Part shown: piece by piece, positions 28,418 through 37,155 of the stretch
Layout: each line of letters starts with the position of its first letter
Position numbering within the stretch: position 1 is the stretch's first letter
DNA from: Arcticibacter eurypsychrophilus
Lineage (GTDB): Bacteria; Bacteroidota; Bacteroidia; Sphingobacteriales; Sphingobacteriaceae
Assembly (NCBI RefSeq): GCF_001730525.1
Contig: NZ_MDFN01000010.1
Coordinates: 1-64,000, forward strand
DNA: 64,000 bases
Direction of reading: 5' to 3'
Made by a program: the position numbers and the translations under genes
Notes under the pieces: model-generated
Database searches by the model: none
The model's input: the letters and a program-made list of their open reading frames with translations, nothing else
Told to the model about the DNA's origin: nothing

Positions 28418-29878
28418 ATGTTTATGAACTTCCAGCAGATCAGTCTCCGCATCACTGAGGTACTCATTCTTTTTATATCAACTGTGGTCACTGTAAAAGC
28501 TGAAAAAAGGCTAGACTCTTTAAAATACGGGCCGTTTGAACAGATCCAACTCTATCATCCTGAAGGAAAGCCTGAATCACTGGTCCTCTTTGTTTCGGGA
28601 GACGGAGGATGGAATGAAGGAGTAATACAAATGGCTAAAAGCCTTGCTACTGAAGGAGCAATGGTAGCTGGCATCGACATTCGGCATTACTTAAAATCAC
28701 TATATCGTCAAAAATTGTCCTGCTTTTATCCAGCTGCAGACTTCGAGCGGCTTAGCCTGATGCTTCAGAAGAAATTCCATTTCCCGGCCTATCAGAAACC
28801 GGTTCTTGTTGGTTATTCTTCAGGGGCTACACTGGTTTACGCAATGCTTGTACAGGCGCCGGCCAACACATTTAAAGGGGCTTTGTCACTTGGTTTTTGC
28901 CCTGATCTTAAAACATGGAAACAATTATGCGAAGGAGCAGGACTTAAATCGCATAAGATGAAGGCTGCCGGAACATTTTTCATTGAAAAAGCTGCAAAGC
29001 TTAGTGCTCCCTTTATCGTCCTGAATGGGATAACCGACCAGGTGTGCCCCTACGAGGCCACCAAAGAGTTTCTCTCAGGCATGGTAGAAGCAGAACTGAT
29101 TACTCTTTCCAAAGTCGGGCATGGTTTCTCTGTACACAGCAACTGGATGCCCCAGTTTATGGATGCCTATAAGAAAATTCTGCAGGCTCCTTCCTTCACG
29201 CAGGTGCAGGAATCAAAGAATGAAGTACTAAAACGAAAAAGACTGGACCCTCTGCCAGGCGACATGCCACTGTCGGTAATCCCTACTGTTGTAAAAAGCG
29301 ATGCTCCCCTGGTTTTTATGATTTCAGGTGACGGGGGATGGACCAGCTTTGACCAGTCATTGGCTGAAGCTTTAGCCGGAAAAAAATTGACCGTGATCGG
29401 GCTGGACGCACAAAAGTATTTTTGGAATGAAAAAACTCCGAGGGAAACAAGTTCAGATGTGAGCAAGGCTGTTTTACATTACCTTCAACAATATCAAAAA
29501 GAATCATTTATACTAGCTGGGTATTCTTTCGGAGCTAGTGTGGTGCCCTTTATTGCTTCCAGGCTAAACGAACAACTGAAGCAGAAACTCATTGGAGTGG
29601 TATCGTTATCACCGGAGGTAACTGCCGATTTTGAAATCCATGTTGCCGACATGCTGGGCGTGGCTGGTAGCGGCGAAGATTATGATGTGCTCAGAGAGGA
29701 ACAGAAAATAAAAGCCTTTCATCCTATTTGTTATTTCGGGCAGCAGGAGGACGCTGAAACAGCAGAACTGTTTAAAAAGGCAGGTATCAAAGTTGGAATG
29801 ATACCGGGGAGTCATCATTTTGATAATAATTATTCGCTTATTGCATCCCGAATTTCTGATTTCCTGGACGTAAAATAG
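28418..29878 (+). CDS. AcvB/VirJ-family hydrolase with two tandem domains
   Basis: 486 residues with an N-terminal signal sequence. Two alpha/beta-hydrolase domains each begin with the family block: VSGDGGWNEG near residue 58 and ISGDGGWTSF near 301. Nucleophile elbows GYSSGAT (Ser134) and GYSFGAS (Ser370), and a VirJ-like end DFEIHVADMLG...HHFDNNYSLIA. The proteobacterial AcvB/VirJ enzymes act in the periplasm on lysyl-phosphatidylglycerol. The tandem layout resembles AcvB. No lysyl-PG synthase gene lies in this window, so the lipid substrate is inferred only by family. Confidence 0.85.
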   Translation: MFMNFQQISLRITEVLILFISTVVTVKAEKRLDSLKYGPFEQIQLYHPEGKPESLVLFVSGDGGWNEGVIQMAKSLATEGAMVAGIDIRHYLKSLYRQKLSCFYPAADFERLSLMLQKKFHFPAYQKPVLVGYSSGATLVYAMLVQAPANTFKGALSLGFCPDLKTWKQLCEGAGLKSHKMKAAGTFFIEKAAKLSAPFIVLNGITDQVCPYEATKEFLSGMVEAELITLSKVGHGFSVHSNWMPQFMDAYKKILQAPSFTQVQESKNEVLKRKRLDPLPGDMPLSVIPTVVKSDAPLVFMISGDGGWTSFDQSLAEALAGKKLTVIGLDAQKYFWNEKTPRETSSDVSKAVLHYLQQYQKESFILAGYSFGASVVPFIASRLNEQLKQKLIGVVSLSPEVTADFEIHVADMLGVAGSGEDYDVLREEQKIKAFHPICYFGQQEDAETAELFKKAGIKVGMIPGSHHFDNNYSLIASRISDFLDVK

Positions 29879-29906
29879 CTTATTGTTCAAAATTCTTTAT
29901 GTCATA

Positions 29907-29967
29907 ATACGGGTTGTTTCATCATTCATTTTTCGATTTTAGCCTGTATCATGAGACAGTCCCGTAT
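29907..29967. repeat. Imperfect inverted repeat between VirJ-like and permease genes
   Basis: Outer stem ATACGGG/CCCGTAT and inner stem TGTTTCAT/ATGAGACA (one G-T pair) separated by a small internal loop; arms 29907-29922 and 29951-29967. No strong U-tract. The remaining 29968-30169 contains no gene I can support. Confidence 0.5.
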
Positions 29968-30169
29968 CTTTATGCAATGAGGAATCAAACTTCATAGCAA
30001 ATATTGAATTATGGAGGGAAGTTGTATCATTAACGAACACAAGGTGTGACGATTACGAACAATCGGGTGGCTGGCCTATTAACTAATTAGCTATCAATTA
30101 GCGATTTACGTTATTGGCATATATTTTAGATGTATGTCAATGAACTATTGAAGAAAATTGAACCTCATT

Positions 30170-32536
30170 ATGATAAAAAGCTACTTCATAATTGCCTGGC
30201 GTACCTTATTTAAAAACAGGTTGTATAGCCTTATTAATATTGGTGGGCTTGCCGTTGGCATGGCCGTAAGCTTTATGCTGCTTTTATACGTTTATAATGA
30301 GTTTAGCTTCGATAAATTCAACACGAATGCCGGTCGCTTATATACCGTTTTGCGCAATAAGGAATCCAACGGTATCATCAATACAGGTAGGCCTACGCCT
30401 GTAAAACTTGCTGGGGTTATGTTAAAGGATTATCCGGAAATAGAACAGGTAGCGCGCACCAACTGGGGCTATCCTAATCTGGTGAATTACAACAACAAGG
30501 CATTGAAAATAACCACCATGGCGGCCGACCCTTCGTTGCTTAATATGTTCAGCTTTGATTTTATATCTGGCAATAAACAGAGTGCTTTATCTGACCCTTC
30601 ATCAATTGTGCTCACACAGTCGGGAGCAAAAGCCATATTTGGCAATGAAAACCCAGTTGGACGGGTAATAAAATTCAACGATAAGACCCCCTTAACAGTT
30701 AGCGCGATCATAAAGGATCTCCCAGGTAATTCAACTTTTAACTTCGAGGCGCTTATTCCATGGAGCGGTCTGGAGCAACAGCAACCTTGGATAAAAACTG
30801 CCGGTTGGGGAAACTACTCCTATTTCACTTATGCCTTGCTCCGTGATGGAACCTCGGTTGGCACTTTAAATAAAAAACTAAAAGGCCTGATTGGTCGCTA
30901 TGATCCTGATAACAAAGAGAACAGCATCTTTCTGTATGATTTTACCAGGATGCACTTGTATAGTGATTTTAAAAATGGGGTAAACACTGGTGGTGCTATT
31001 GACTATGTAAGACTATTCCTTTTTTTGGCCATTGGCATCTTAGCGATTGCCTGTATTAATTTCATGAATCTCTCCACAGCTCGCTCCGCTCGTAGAGCTC
31101 GTGAGGTTGGTGTTCGCAAAGTTATGGGTGCTGACCGGTTCACACTCATTCAGCAATTTATGGGTGAGTCTCTTATCATGGCCTTGGTCTCGTTTGTACT
31201 GGCAATCCTGTTCATGATGGTGCTTTTGCCTTATTTCAATTCGCTGATCCATCTACAGCTCTCTATCCCTTATAAAAATCCATTAGCCTGGTTCGCTGCT
31301 TTAGGAGTAACTATTGCAACAGGCTTATTAGCAGGAAGCTATCCAGCCATTTTCCTATCATCGTTTAAGCCGGTCAAAGTTCTTAAAGGACAGGTTATAT
31401 TAACAACAGGAACCATAAAACCCAGACAGGTACTGGTTGTTGTACAATTTTCATTTGCTATTTGCCTTATAGTTTCAAGTATATTTATTTACAAACAAAT
31501 CAGTTACATTAAGGACCAGCCCGTGGGTTATGATCGCAATGGTTTAGTTGAGCTAACATCCGAGGGGGACATGCTTACTGAATTCGAGTCTTTCCGGCAG
31601 GAGGCAGTAAACGCTGGTGCCATAATGGATGGAGCGTTAACTTCCGGTCCAATTACTGAAAACCAAAGCAGCACATGGGGAGTTGAATGGCATGGACAAT
31701 TACCCGGTGAGGATAAAACAACTATTGACCAGATAGCAGTTTCGTGGCATTTTATCAGCACCTATGGTTTAAAGCTTATTGCGGGAAGGGATTTTGATAT
31801 AAGCCGCCCATCCGATTCTAACGGGGTCATTCTTAATCTTGCAGCCGTGAAAATGATGAGGCTTAAAGAACCAATAGGTCAGCAAATTAAATGGCAGGAA
31901 TCCCAGCGTACAGTTGTGGGCGTAGTGGATAATTTCAAATGGGGATCGCCTTATGAACCGGTAAAGCCTGCCATAATCGGCTTTATGAAAGATTGGCAAG
32001 GCAATATTGGATTACGGCTTAACCCTAAACAATCTGTATCAAAAAGCCTGGCGTTATTAAAGGGTATTTATAAAAAACATAATCCTAATTTCCCCTTCGA
32101 ATATAAGTTCACTGATGAGAAATTCAGTCAGAAATTCGCACAAGAGGAGCTATTGGGTACCATGTCTGCCGGGTTTACCTGTCTGGCTGTGGTCATATCA
32201 TGTTTAGGTCTTTTCGGTTTAGCTTCTTTCTCTGCAGAACAACGTCGTAAAGAAATAGGCATCCGTAAAGTTTTGGGTGCTTCAGCCGGTAACCTGTGGT
32301 TAAATTTATCAAAGGAGTTTTTGGGACTGGTTTGTCTCTCTTTTATTATAGGGTCAACTATCAGCTGGTATTATATGGGCCAATGGCTGGCAAAATATAC
32401 GTATCATACTTCAATAAGTATTTGGGTATTCGCAGTTACACTGCTATTGAGCCTGCTTATTTGTCTTATTACGGTAAGTTGGCAGGCAATACGTGCTGTG
32501 TTGACTAATCCGGTGAAGAGTTTAAGGAGTGAATAA
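30170..32536 (+). CDS. MacB/FtsX-type ABC transporter permease
   Basis: 788 residues from the ATG at 30170 (an in-frame TTG at 30158 is less likely). N-terminal TM (RLYSLINIGGLAVGMAVSFMLLLYVYNEF), a MacB-like periplasmic domain, FtsX core (FLAIGILAIACINFMNLSTARSARRAREVGVRKVMGA), then a second periplasmic part and a second FtsX unit (GLFGLASFSAEQRRKEIGIRKVLGASAGNLW). This duplicated form is greatly expanded in Bacteroidota and is annotated as a putative antimicrobial-peptide or lipoprotein permease. No ATPase gene is adjacent; it probably shares one encoded elsewhere. Confidence 0.9.
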   Translation: MIKSYFIIAWRTLFKNRLYSLINIGGLAVGMAVSFMLLLYVYNEFSFDKFNTNAGRLYTVLRNKESNGIINTGRPTPVKLAGVMLKDYPEIEQVARTNWGYPNLVNYNNKALKITTMAADPSLLNMFSFDFISGNKQSALSDPSSIVLTQSGAKAIFGNENPVGRVIKFNDKTPLTVSAIIKDLPGNSTFNFEALIPWSGLEQQQPWIKTAGWGNYSYFTYALLRDGTSVGTLNKKLKGLIGRYDPDNKENSIFLYDFTRMHLYSDFKNGVNTGGAIDYVRLFLFLAIGILAIACINFMNLSTARSARRAREVGVRKVMGADRFTLIQQFMGESLIMALVSFVLAILFMMVLLPYFNSLIHLQLSIPYKNPLAWFAALGVTIATGLLAGSYPAIFLSSFKPVKVLKGQVILTTGTIKPRQVLVVVQFSFAICLIVSSIFIYKQISYIKDQPVGYDRNGLVELTSEGDMLTEFESFRQEAVNAGAIMDGALTSGPITENQSSTWGVEWHGQLPGEDKTTIDQIAVSWHFISTYGLKLIAGRDFDISRPSDSNGVILNLAAVKMMRLKEPIGQQIKWQESQRTVVGVVDNFKWGSPYEPVKPAIIGFMKDWQGNIGLRLNPKQSVSKSLALLKGIYKKHNPNFPFEYKFTDEKFSQKFAQEELLGTMSAGFTCLAVVISCLGLFGLASFSAEQRRKEIGIRKVLGASAGNLWLNLSKEFLGLVCLSFIIGSTISWYYMGQWLAKYTYHTSISIWVFAVTLLLSLLICLITVSWQAIRAVLTNPVKSLRSE

Positions 32537-32568
32537 ATTATGGCTAAAACAGTTGCAGACTATTAATC

Positions 32569-32576
32569 TATATTTG
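32569..32576 (+). promoter_or_regulatory. Possible trp operon promoter -7 element
   Basis: TATATTTG, an exact TAnnTTTG match, 50 nt before the leader-peptide ATG. A weaker CATATTTG lies at 32609-32616. The nearest TTG is only 13 nt upstream, short for a -33 box. Confidence 0.4.
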
Positions 32577-32626
32577 AAATTAATTTTACTTATTAACAAA
32601 GAAATGCTCATATTTGTAACCAAATC

Positions 32627-32680
32627 ATGAACACAAACAATGTACAAATTCTTTGGTTATGGCAATGCGAGCGATCGTAG
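32627..32680 (+). CDS. trpL: trp leader peptide
   Basis: Short frame ATG...TAG encoding MNTNNVQILWLWQCERS, 17 residues, with two Trp codons (32654-32656 and 32660-32662) separated by one Leu. It lies 95 bp before trpD and just before a strong terminator hairpin. Trp is a rare residue, so W-x-W here, right before trp genes, fits a leader peptide for transcription attenuation. Inferred from position and composition, not from homology. Confidence 0.78.
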   Translation: MNTNNVQILWLWQCERS

Positions 32681-32681
32681 A

Positions 32682-32760
32682 GGCTAACCGTAAATGTATA
32701 TTTTCAAATAACATACAAAAGGTTGTCCGGCAGACAACCTTTTTTTTTGTCCTGCCGGGC
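32682..32760 (+). promoter_or_regulatory. trp attenuator (terminator and competing structures)
   Basis: The terminator is an 11-bp perfect stem (32717-32727 with 32733-32743) plus a T run. Upstream GGCTAACC (32682-32689) can pair with GGTTGTCC of the terminator's left arm (32721-32728; 7 of 8 pairs, one G-U), or with GGTTA (32655-32659) that overlaps the leader Trp codons. These give the 1:2, 2:3 and 3:4 pairings of a classical attenuator. A further 9-bp hairpin (32725-32733 with 32752-32760) would also exclude the terminator. Confidence 0.72.
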
Positions 32761-32774
32761 AAAGAAATGATCAA

Positions 32775-33767
32775 ATGAAAGAGATATTAAACCGATTATT
32801 CGAACGCAAGACCTTTAATTCTGAAGAAGCTAAAGGAATTTTGAAAAACATTACGAAGGGAAAATACACCCAATCTCAAATGGCCGCTTTTATGACTGCC
32901 TATTGCATGAGAAGTATCACTTTGGAGGAACTGGAAGGGTTTCGCGACGCGATGCTGGAGCTTTGTCTGGATCCTGGACTTGAACAATATAGTTTGATAG
33001 ATTTATGTGGTACAGGCGGAGATGGAAAAGATACCTTTAATATCTCTACCCTTGCGTCTTTTGTAGTGGCAGGTGCGGGTTACCTGGTCGCCAAACATGG
33101 AAATTATGGAGTATCATCTGGTTGTGGTTCATCCAACGTGATGGAACATTTGGGATATCAGTTCACCAATGACCCTGGCTTACTTCAAAAAAGCGTGGAG
33201 CAAGCAGGAATATGCTTTCTGCATGCGCCGCTATTTCATTCCGCAATGAAGAATGTTGCTCCCGTCCGTAAGGAGCTGGGCGTTAAAACGTTCTTTAATA
33301 TGCTTGGGCCAATGGTTAATCCGGCTAAACCTAAATACCAGGTTGTAGGGGTATTTAGTTTGGAGCTGGCACGGTTATATGGATACCTCTATCAGAAAAC
33401 GGATAAAAATTACACCATTGTACATGCTTTAGATGGTTACGATGAAATTTCACTAACCGGGAGCTTTAAGACGTACTCCAATTATGGGGAAAAGTTGTAT
33501 ACATTGGATCAACTGGGCTTTGAAAAAGTAAATCCTCAGGAGATTACAGGGGGAAGTACAGTAGAACAATCGGCAAATATATTTAAAGATGTTTTGCAGG
33601 GGAATGCGACGACAGCGCAAAATAATGTAGTGCTGACAAATGCGGCATTAGCGATTAAGACGATTCATCCTGATAAATCATTTTCAGACTGTTTTTATGA
33701 GGCAGAGGAATCACTTCTTTCGAAAAAGGCACTCAAAAGTTTCAGTAATTTATTGGCTGTTAAATAA
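32775..33767 (+). CDS. trpD: Anthranilate phosphoribosyltransferase
   Basis: Second step of tryptophan synthesis: anthranilate + PRPP to phosphoribosyl-anthranilate. 330 residues, normal length. Signature glycine loop GTGGDGKDTFNISTLASFVVAGAG, then VAKHGNYGVSSGCGSSNVMEHLG, APLFHSAMKNVAPVRKELGVKTFFNMLGPMVNPA and HALDGYDEISLTG. The N-terminal helical domain begins LNRLFERKTFNSEEA. First structural gene after the attenuator. trpE, trpG and trpC, usually adjacent in Bacteroidota, are absent here. Confidence 0.95.
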   Translation: MKEILNRLFERKTFNSEEAKGILKNITKGKYTQSQMAAFMTAYCMRSITLEELEGFRDAMLELCLDPGLEQYSLIDLCGTGGDGKDTFNISTLASFVVAGAGYLVAKHGNYGVSSGCGSSNVMEHLGYQFTNDPGLLQKSVEQAGICFLHAPLFHSAMKNVAPVRKELGVKTFFNMLGPMVNPAKPKYQVVGVFSLELARLYGYLYQKTDKNYTIVHALDGYDEISLTGSFKTYSNYGEKLYTLDQLGFEKVNPQEITGGSTVEQSANIFKDVLQGNATTAQNNVVLTNAALAIKTIHPDKSFSDCFYEAEESLLSKKALKSFSNLLAVK

Positions 33768-33919
33768 AAAAGGTCAGTCAATCAAAGGTTAAAGCATGAT
33801 TTTGCGTAAATATATTAGAAGCGACGGGTAAGGATTTAAGAGCGGTGGCTTTAACAAAATAAGTAAGGAAAATTTAAGCTTATAAATATTAGCTGAAAGG
33901 CTACAAAAAAATAGGGTTT

Positions 33920-34552
33920 GTGGATATATTAACGAATAGAGCTAGGAAAATTAAGGTTTGCGGAATGAGAGACACTGCAAATATTCTGGAGATTGCTGCA
34001 CTGGAACCAGATTATATGGGCTTTATTTTCTATCCTTTATCTTCCAGATATGCAGGAGAAGTAGATGCGGAAATAGTTAGGCAACTCCCTTCTTCTATAA
34101 AAAAAACCGGCGTATTTGTCAATGCTGATCTTGCTACGATAGCTAAGTGGGGTACTGAGCTACAATTGGATGCTGTACAACTCCATGGAAATGAATCGCC
34201 TGAATTCTGCCTCAAAATAAAAGAAAAGGGTATTGAAGTTATTAAAGCGTTTGGCATTCATGCAAACTTTGACTTTAAATCACTTGAAAATTACCTGGAT
34301 GCGGTAGATTATTTTTTATTCGATACCAGTACTGCTCAACATGGTGGATCAGGTAAAGTTTTCGATTGGGAGTTACTTCGTCAAAACAATACGAATAAAC
34401 CATTCTTTTTAAGTGGGGGGATCGATCTGGATCAATTGGATACTATTGCCCAAATAAATGACAGCCGGTTATATGCGGTTGATTTGAACAGCAAGTTTGA
34501 ATTATCTCCCGGCATAAAGGATTATAGTAAGTTAAAAAAGATTTTTAAATGA
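33920..34552 (+). CDS. trpF: Phosphoribosylanthranilate isomerase
   Basis: Third step of the pathway, an Amadori rearrangement in a TIM barrel. 210 residues. Catalytic Cys in KVCGMRD and Asp in FLFDTST; phosphate site [10 protein letters not shown] and FLSGGID. Start GTG at 33920; no other start lies before KIKVCGM. The 152-bp gap after trpD holds no recognisable trpC fragment. Overlaps trpB by 4 bp (ATGA). Confidence 0.93.
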   Translation: MDILTNRARKIKVCGMRDTANILEIAALEPDYMGFIFYPLSSRYAGEVDAEIVRQLPSSIKKTGVFVNADLATIAKWGTELQLDAVQLHGNESPEFCLKIKEKGIEVIKAFGIHANFDFKSLENYLDAVDYFLFDTSTAQHGGSGKVFDWELLRQNNTNKPFFLSGGIDLDQLDTIAQINDSRLYAVDLNSKFELSPGIKDYSKLKKIFK

Positions 34553-35739
34553 AGGTTATGAATTATCAAGTAGATGAAAAAGGATATTACGGAGTTTTCG
34601 GGGGTGCTTATATTCCGGAGATGTTGTATCCCAACATCAAAGAACTAAGAGAAAAATACCTCGAGTTTATAGAGGATCCTAAATTTCAGGAAGAATATGT
34701 GATGCTGCTTAAAGATTATGTGGGACGTCCTTCGCCCTTGTTTCTGGCAGAACGTCTTTCTAAAAAATACGGCGCTAAGATTTATTTGAAGCGTGAAGAT
34801 TTAAACCATACTGGAGCGCACAAGATAAATAATACGGTAGGACAAATTCTGGTAGCAGAGCGTTTGGGTAAAAAGAGGATTATAGCAGAGACGGGAGCTG
34901 GTCAGCATGGTGTGGCTACGGCTACGGTTTGCGCATTGAAGGGCCTTGAATGTATTGTTTATATGGGTGCCGTTGATATCGAACGTCAGGCTCCTAACGT
35001 AGCCCGTATGAAAATGATGGGCGCTACCGTTATTCCGGCTACTTCAGGAAGTCAGACTTTAAAAGATGCGACAAATGAAGCGCTGCGCGACTGGATTAAC
35101 CACCCTACTGATACGCATTATATTTTAGGATCGGTGGTTGGACCTCACCCCTATCCTGATATGGTTGCCCGTTTTCAATCGATCATTTCTGAGGAAACTA
35201 AATGGCAGTTGCAGGAGAAGACAGGCAAGTCGACTCCTGATTATGTACTGGCTTGTGTAGGTGGCGGAAGTAATGCCATGGGCATGTTTTATCATTTTCT
35301 GGCTGATGAGGATGTGAAGTTAATTGCTGTAGAAGCAGCTGGAAAGGGTGTGGATTCGGGTGAATCGGCAGCGACTACACTATTGGGAAAAGAAGGAGTG
35401 CTTCATGGAAGCCGCTCTTTGGTGATGCAAACGGAGGATGGACAGGTTGTTGAGCCTTATTCTATTTCTGCTGGTTTGGATTACCCTGGAATTGGTCCCC
35501 AACATGCCCATCTGTTTACATCCAGAAGAGCTTTATATGTGAGTATCACTGATGATGAGGCTATGTTGGCAGGAATGGAGCTTTCTAAACTGGAAGGAAT
35601 TATTCCGGCTATTGAAACAGCTCATGCTTTAGCTTATCTGGGTAAGATGAAGTTTAAAGAAGATGATACCGTTGTAGTTTGTCTTTCAGGACGTGGAGAC
35701 AAAGATTTGGATACCTACATGAAATATTTCGGACTATAA
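34549..35739 (+). CDS. trpB: Tryptophan synthase beta chain
   Basis: PLP enzyme joining indole and serine to form tryptophan. 396 residues, normal. [15 protein letters not shown] lysine in [42 protein letters not shown], phosphate loop [12 protein letters not shown] and the C-terminal [13 protein letters not shown]. Four-bp overlap with trpF and TAATG overlap with trpA show translational coupling. Confidence 0.97.
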   Translation: MKVMNYQVDEKGYYGVFGGAYIPEMLYPNIKELREKYLEFIEDPKFQEEYVMLLKDYVGRPSPLFLAERLSKKYGAKIYLKREDLNHTGAHKINNTVGQILVAERLGKKRIIAETGAGQHGVATATVCALKGLECIVYMGAVDIERQAPNVARMKMMGATVIPATSGSQTLKDATNEALRDWINHPTDTHYILGSVVGPHPYPDMVARFQSIISEETKWQLQEKTGKSTPDYVLACVGGGSNAMGMFYHFLADEDVKLIAVEAAGKGVDSGESAATTLLGKEGVLHGSRSLVMQTEDGQVVEPYSISAGLDYPGIGPQHAHLFTSRRALYVSITDDEAMLAGMELSKLEGIIPAIETAHALAYLGKMKFKEDDTVVVCLSGRGDKDLDTYMKYFGL

Positions 35740-36509
35740 TGAACAGAATTAATCAACTTTTTGAACAGAAGAAAGAATCGTTACTCTCTATATATTTTAC
35801 TGCCGGGTATCCGGATTTGAATAGCACTGTGGATATTGCTGAAGCGCTTGAAAAGGCAGGTGCAGATTTTCTTGAGATCGGCATCCCTTACTCCGATCCA
35901 TTGGCAGATGGACCGGTTATTCAGCACAGTTCACTTACAGCAATCAATAATGGAATGACCATTAAGGTGCTGTTTGAGCAATTGAAAGAACTGAGAAGCA
36001 GGGTAACGATACCTGTACTTTTAATGGGTTATTTTAACCCTTTATTGCAATATGGAGTGGAACATTTTTGTTCCTCTTGTAAGGAAGTAGGTGTAGATGG
36101 GATGATTATCCCTGATCTTCCGATGTATGAATATGAGGATTTGTACCAGGAATATTTTAGCATGAATGAAATTAGCAATGTATTTCTGATTACACCTCAA
36201 ACATCTGATGAGCGCATTCAAAAGATTGATGAGCTGAGTAATGGGTTCATATATCTTTTATCTTCTTCATCTACAACTGGAAAGGATTTAAATGTTTCTG
36301 ATCAGACGGAAAACTATTTTTCAAGGATCAAGAACATGCAGCTCAAGAACCCAACGATGATTGGCTTTGGTATTTCAGATCATACTAGTTTTGCTAAGGC
36401 AAGTGAATATGCGAATGGGGCTATTGTAGGAACGGCTTTTGTGAAAATATTAGAAAAGGATCATTATATGGAGCAGATTCCGAAATTCATAAAGGAGTTA
36501 AAAGGGTAA
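35739..36509 (+). CDS. trpA: Tryptophan synthase alpha chain
   Basis: Cleaves indole-3-glycerol phosphate to indole and glyceraldehyde 3-phosphate. 256 residues. Catalytic Glu in FLEIGIPYSDPLADGP and Asp in GMIIPDLPMYE; phosphate site GFGISDHTSF and GAIVGTAFVKI. The frame is open back to 35679 within trpB, but the ATG at 35739, overlapping the trpB stop by one base, gives the standard N-terminus [25 protein letters not shown]. Confidence 0.96.
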   Translation: MNRINQLFEQKKESLLSIYFTAGYPDLNSTVDIAEALEKAGADFLEIGIPYSDPLADGPVIQHSSLTAINNGMTIKVLFEQLKELRSRVTIPVLLMGYFNPLLQYGVEHFCSSCKEVGVDGMIIPDLPMYEYEDLYQEYFSMNEISNVFLITPQTSDERIQKIDELSNGFIYLLSSSSTTGKDLNVSDQTENYFSRIKNMQLKNPTMIGFGISDHTSFAKASEYANGAIVGTAFVKILEKDHYMEQIPKFIKELKG

Positions 36510-36579
36510 TTACCTGCAAAGCTATGTATATATGATTAAATGAAATATGCTACAGTCAGCATAGAACGGTATCCGATAG

Positions 36580-36603
36580 AATCTTAAGCTAATCTTAAGA
36601 TTC
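36580..36603 (+). promoter_or_regulatory. Direct-repeat operator, copy 1
   Basis: CTTAAG at 36583-36588 and 36594-36599, 11 bp apart, in the context CTTAAGCTAATCTTAAGA. An 11-bp tandem repeat is typical of OmpR-family binding. Fifty-five bp before the first DUF2231 ATG; nearly identical to the copy at 39199. Confidence 0.65.
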
Positions 36604-36654
36604 TATTAAAGTGTTCTGAATAGAAACGTACGATCTTTACGGTAAATTATCGTT

Positions 36655-37116
36655 ATGATATCAGCAACACACTTTCATGCAATGTCCGTTCACTTTCCAA
36701 TCGCCTTATTAATTTTCGGCTTTATGTCGGAGATTATTGCTTTTTTTTACAATAAAGATTTTTTCCATCAATCTGCGTTTTACCTAATAATTTCAGGTAC
36801 CCTAGGCACAGTTGTTGCCTATCTGGCAGGTCATGTAGCAGGAGAAGGAATGGAAGAAGGCTCATTGAATACTGCACTTTTGCTGCATGAACAAGCTGCA
36901 ACGTTATCTCTTTGGGTAACTATTTTCACCGCTGTGGTTTATCTGGTCATCTATTTTCTTAAATACGATAGGCCTTTATTTAGGATTCTGAGCATACTAC
37001 TCTTTGCTGGTGTTATCGGATTAATTTCTAGGACAGGATATCTTGGCGGCGAGTTGGTTTATAAACATGGAGCAGGTGTTACGTTGGCATTACCTGATTT
37101 TTCTTCTCCGGATTAA
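36655..37116 (+). CDS. DUF2231-like four-TM membrane protein, first copy
   Basis: 153 residues, four TM helices. Conserved polar residues in membrane context: FHAMSVHFPIALL at the N-terminus, GHVAGEGMEEG after helix 2, LLHEQAATLSLW before helix 3 and LISRTGYLGGELVYKHG at the end. Repeated His in helices is consistent with heme or metal ligation, a suggestion only. It resembles the 163-residue protein at 40029 in the same positions (HxxP, GEG-E, LH-A, RTGYLGG), so they are paralogues. First gene of the redox-looking cluster. Confidence 0.8.
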   Translation: MISATHFHAMSVHFPIALLIFGFMSEIIAFFYNKDFFHQSAFYLIISGTLGTVVAYLAGHVAGEGMEEGSLNTALLLHEQAATLSLWVTIFTAVVYLVIYFLKYDRPLFRILSILLFAGVIGLISRTGYLGGELVYKHGAGVTLALPDFSSPD

Positions 37117-37155
37117 ATTGGACAAGATAGTAGATATTTTATCTAACTTAACCCT

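Noticed and set aside
30090-30169. Sigma-54 promoter upstream of the permease (TTGGCAT near 30114)
   Set aside because: The -12 half does not match TTGCA-type sequence, so the match is not better than chance.
33768-33919. trpC remnant between trpD and trpF
   Set aside because: Short frames there do not resemble TrpC in any frame.
35679-35738. Longer trpA start inside trpB
   Set aside because: The ATG at 35739 overlaps the trpB stop and gives the family N-terminus.
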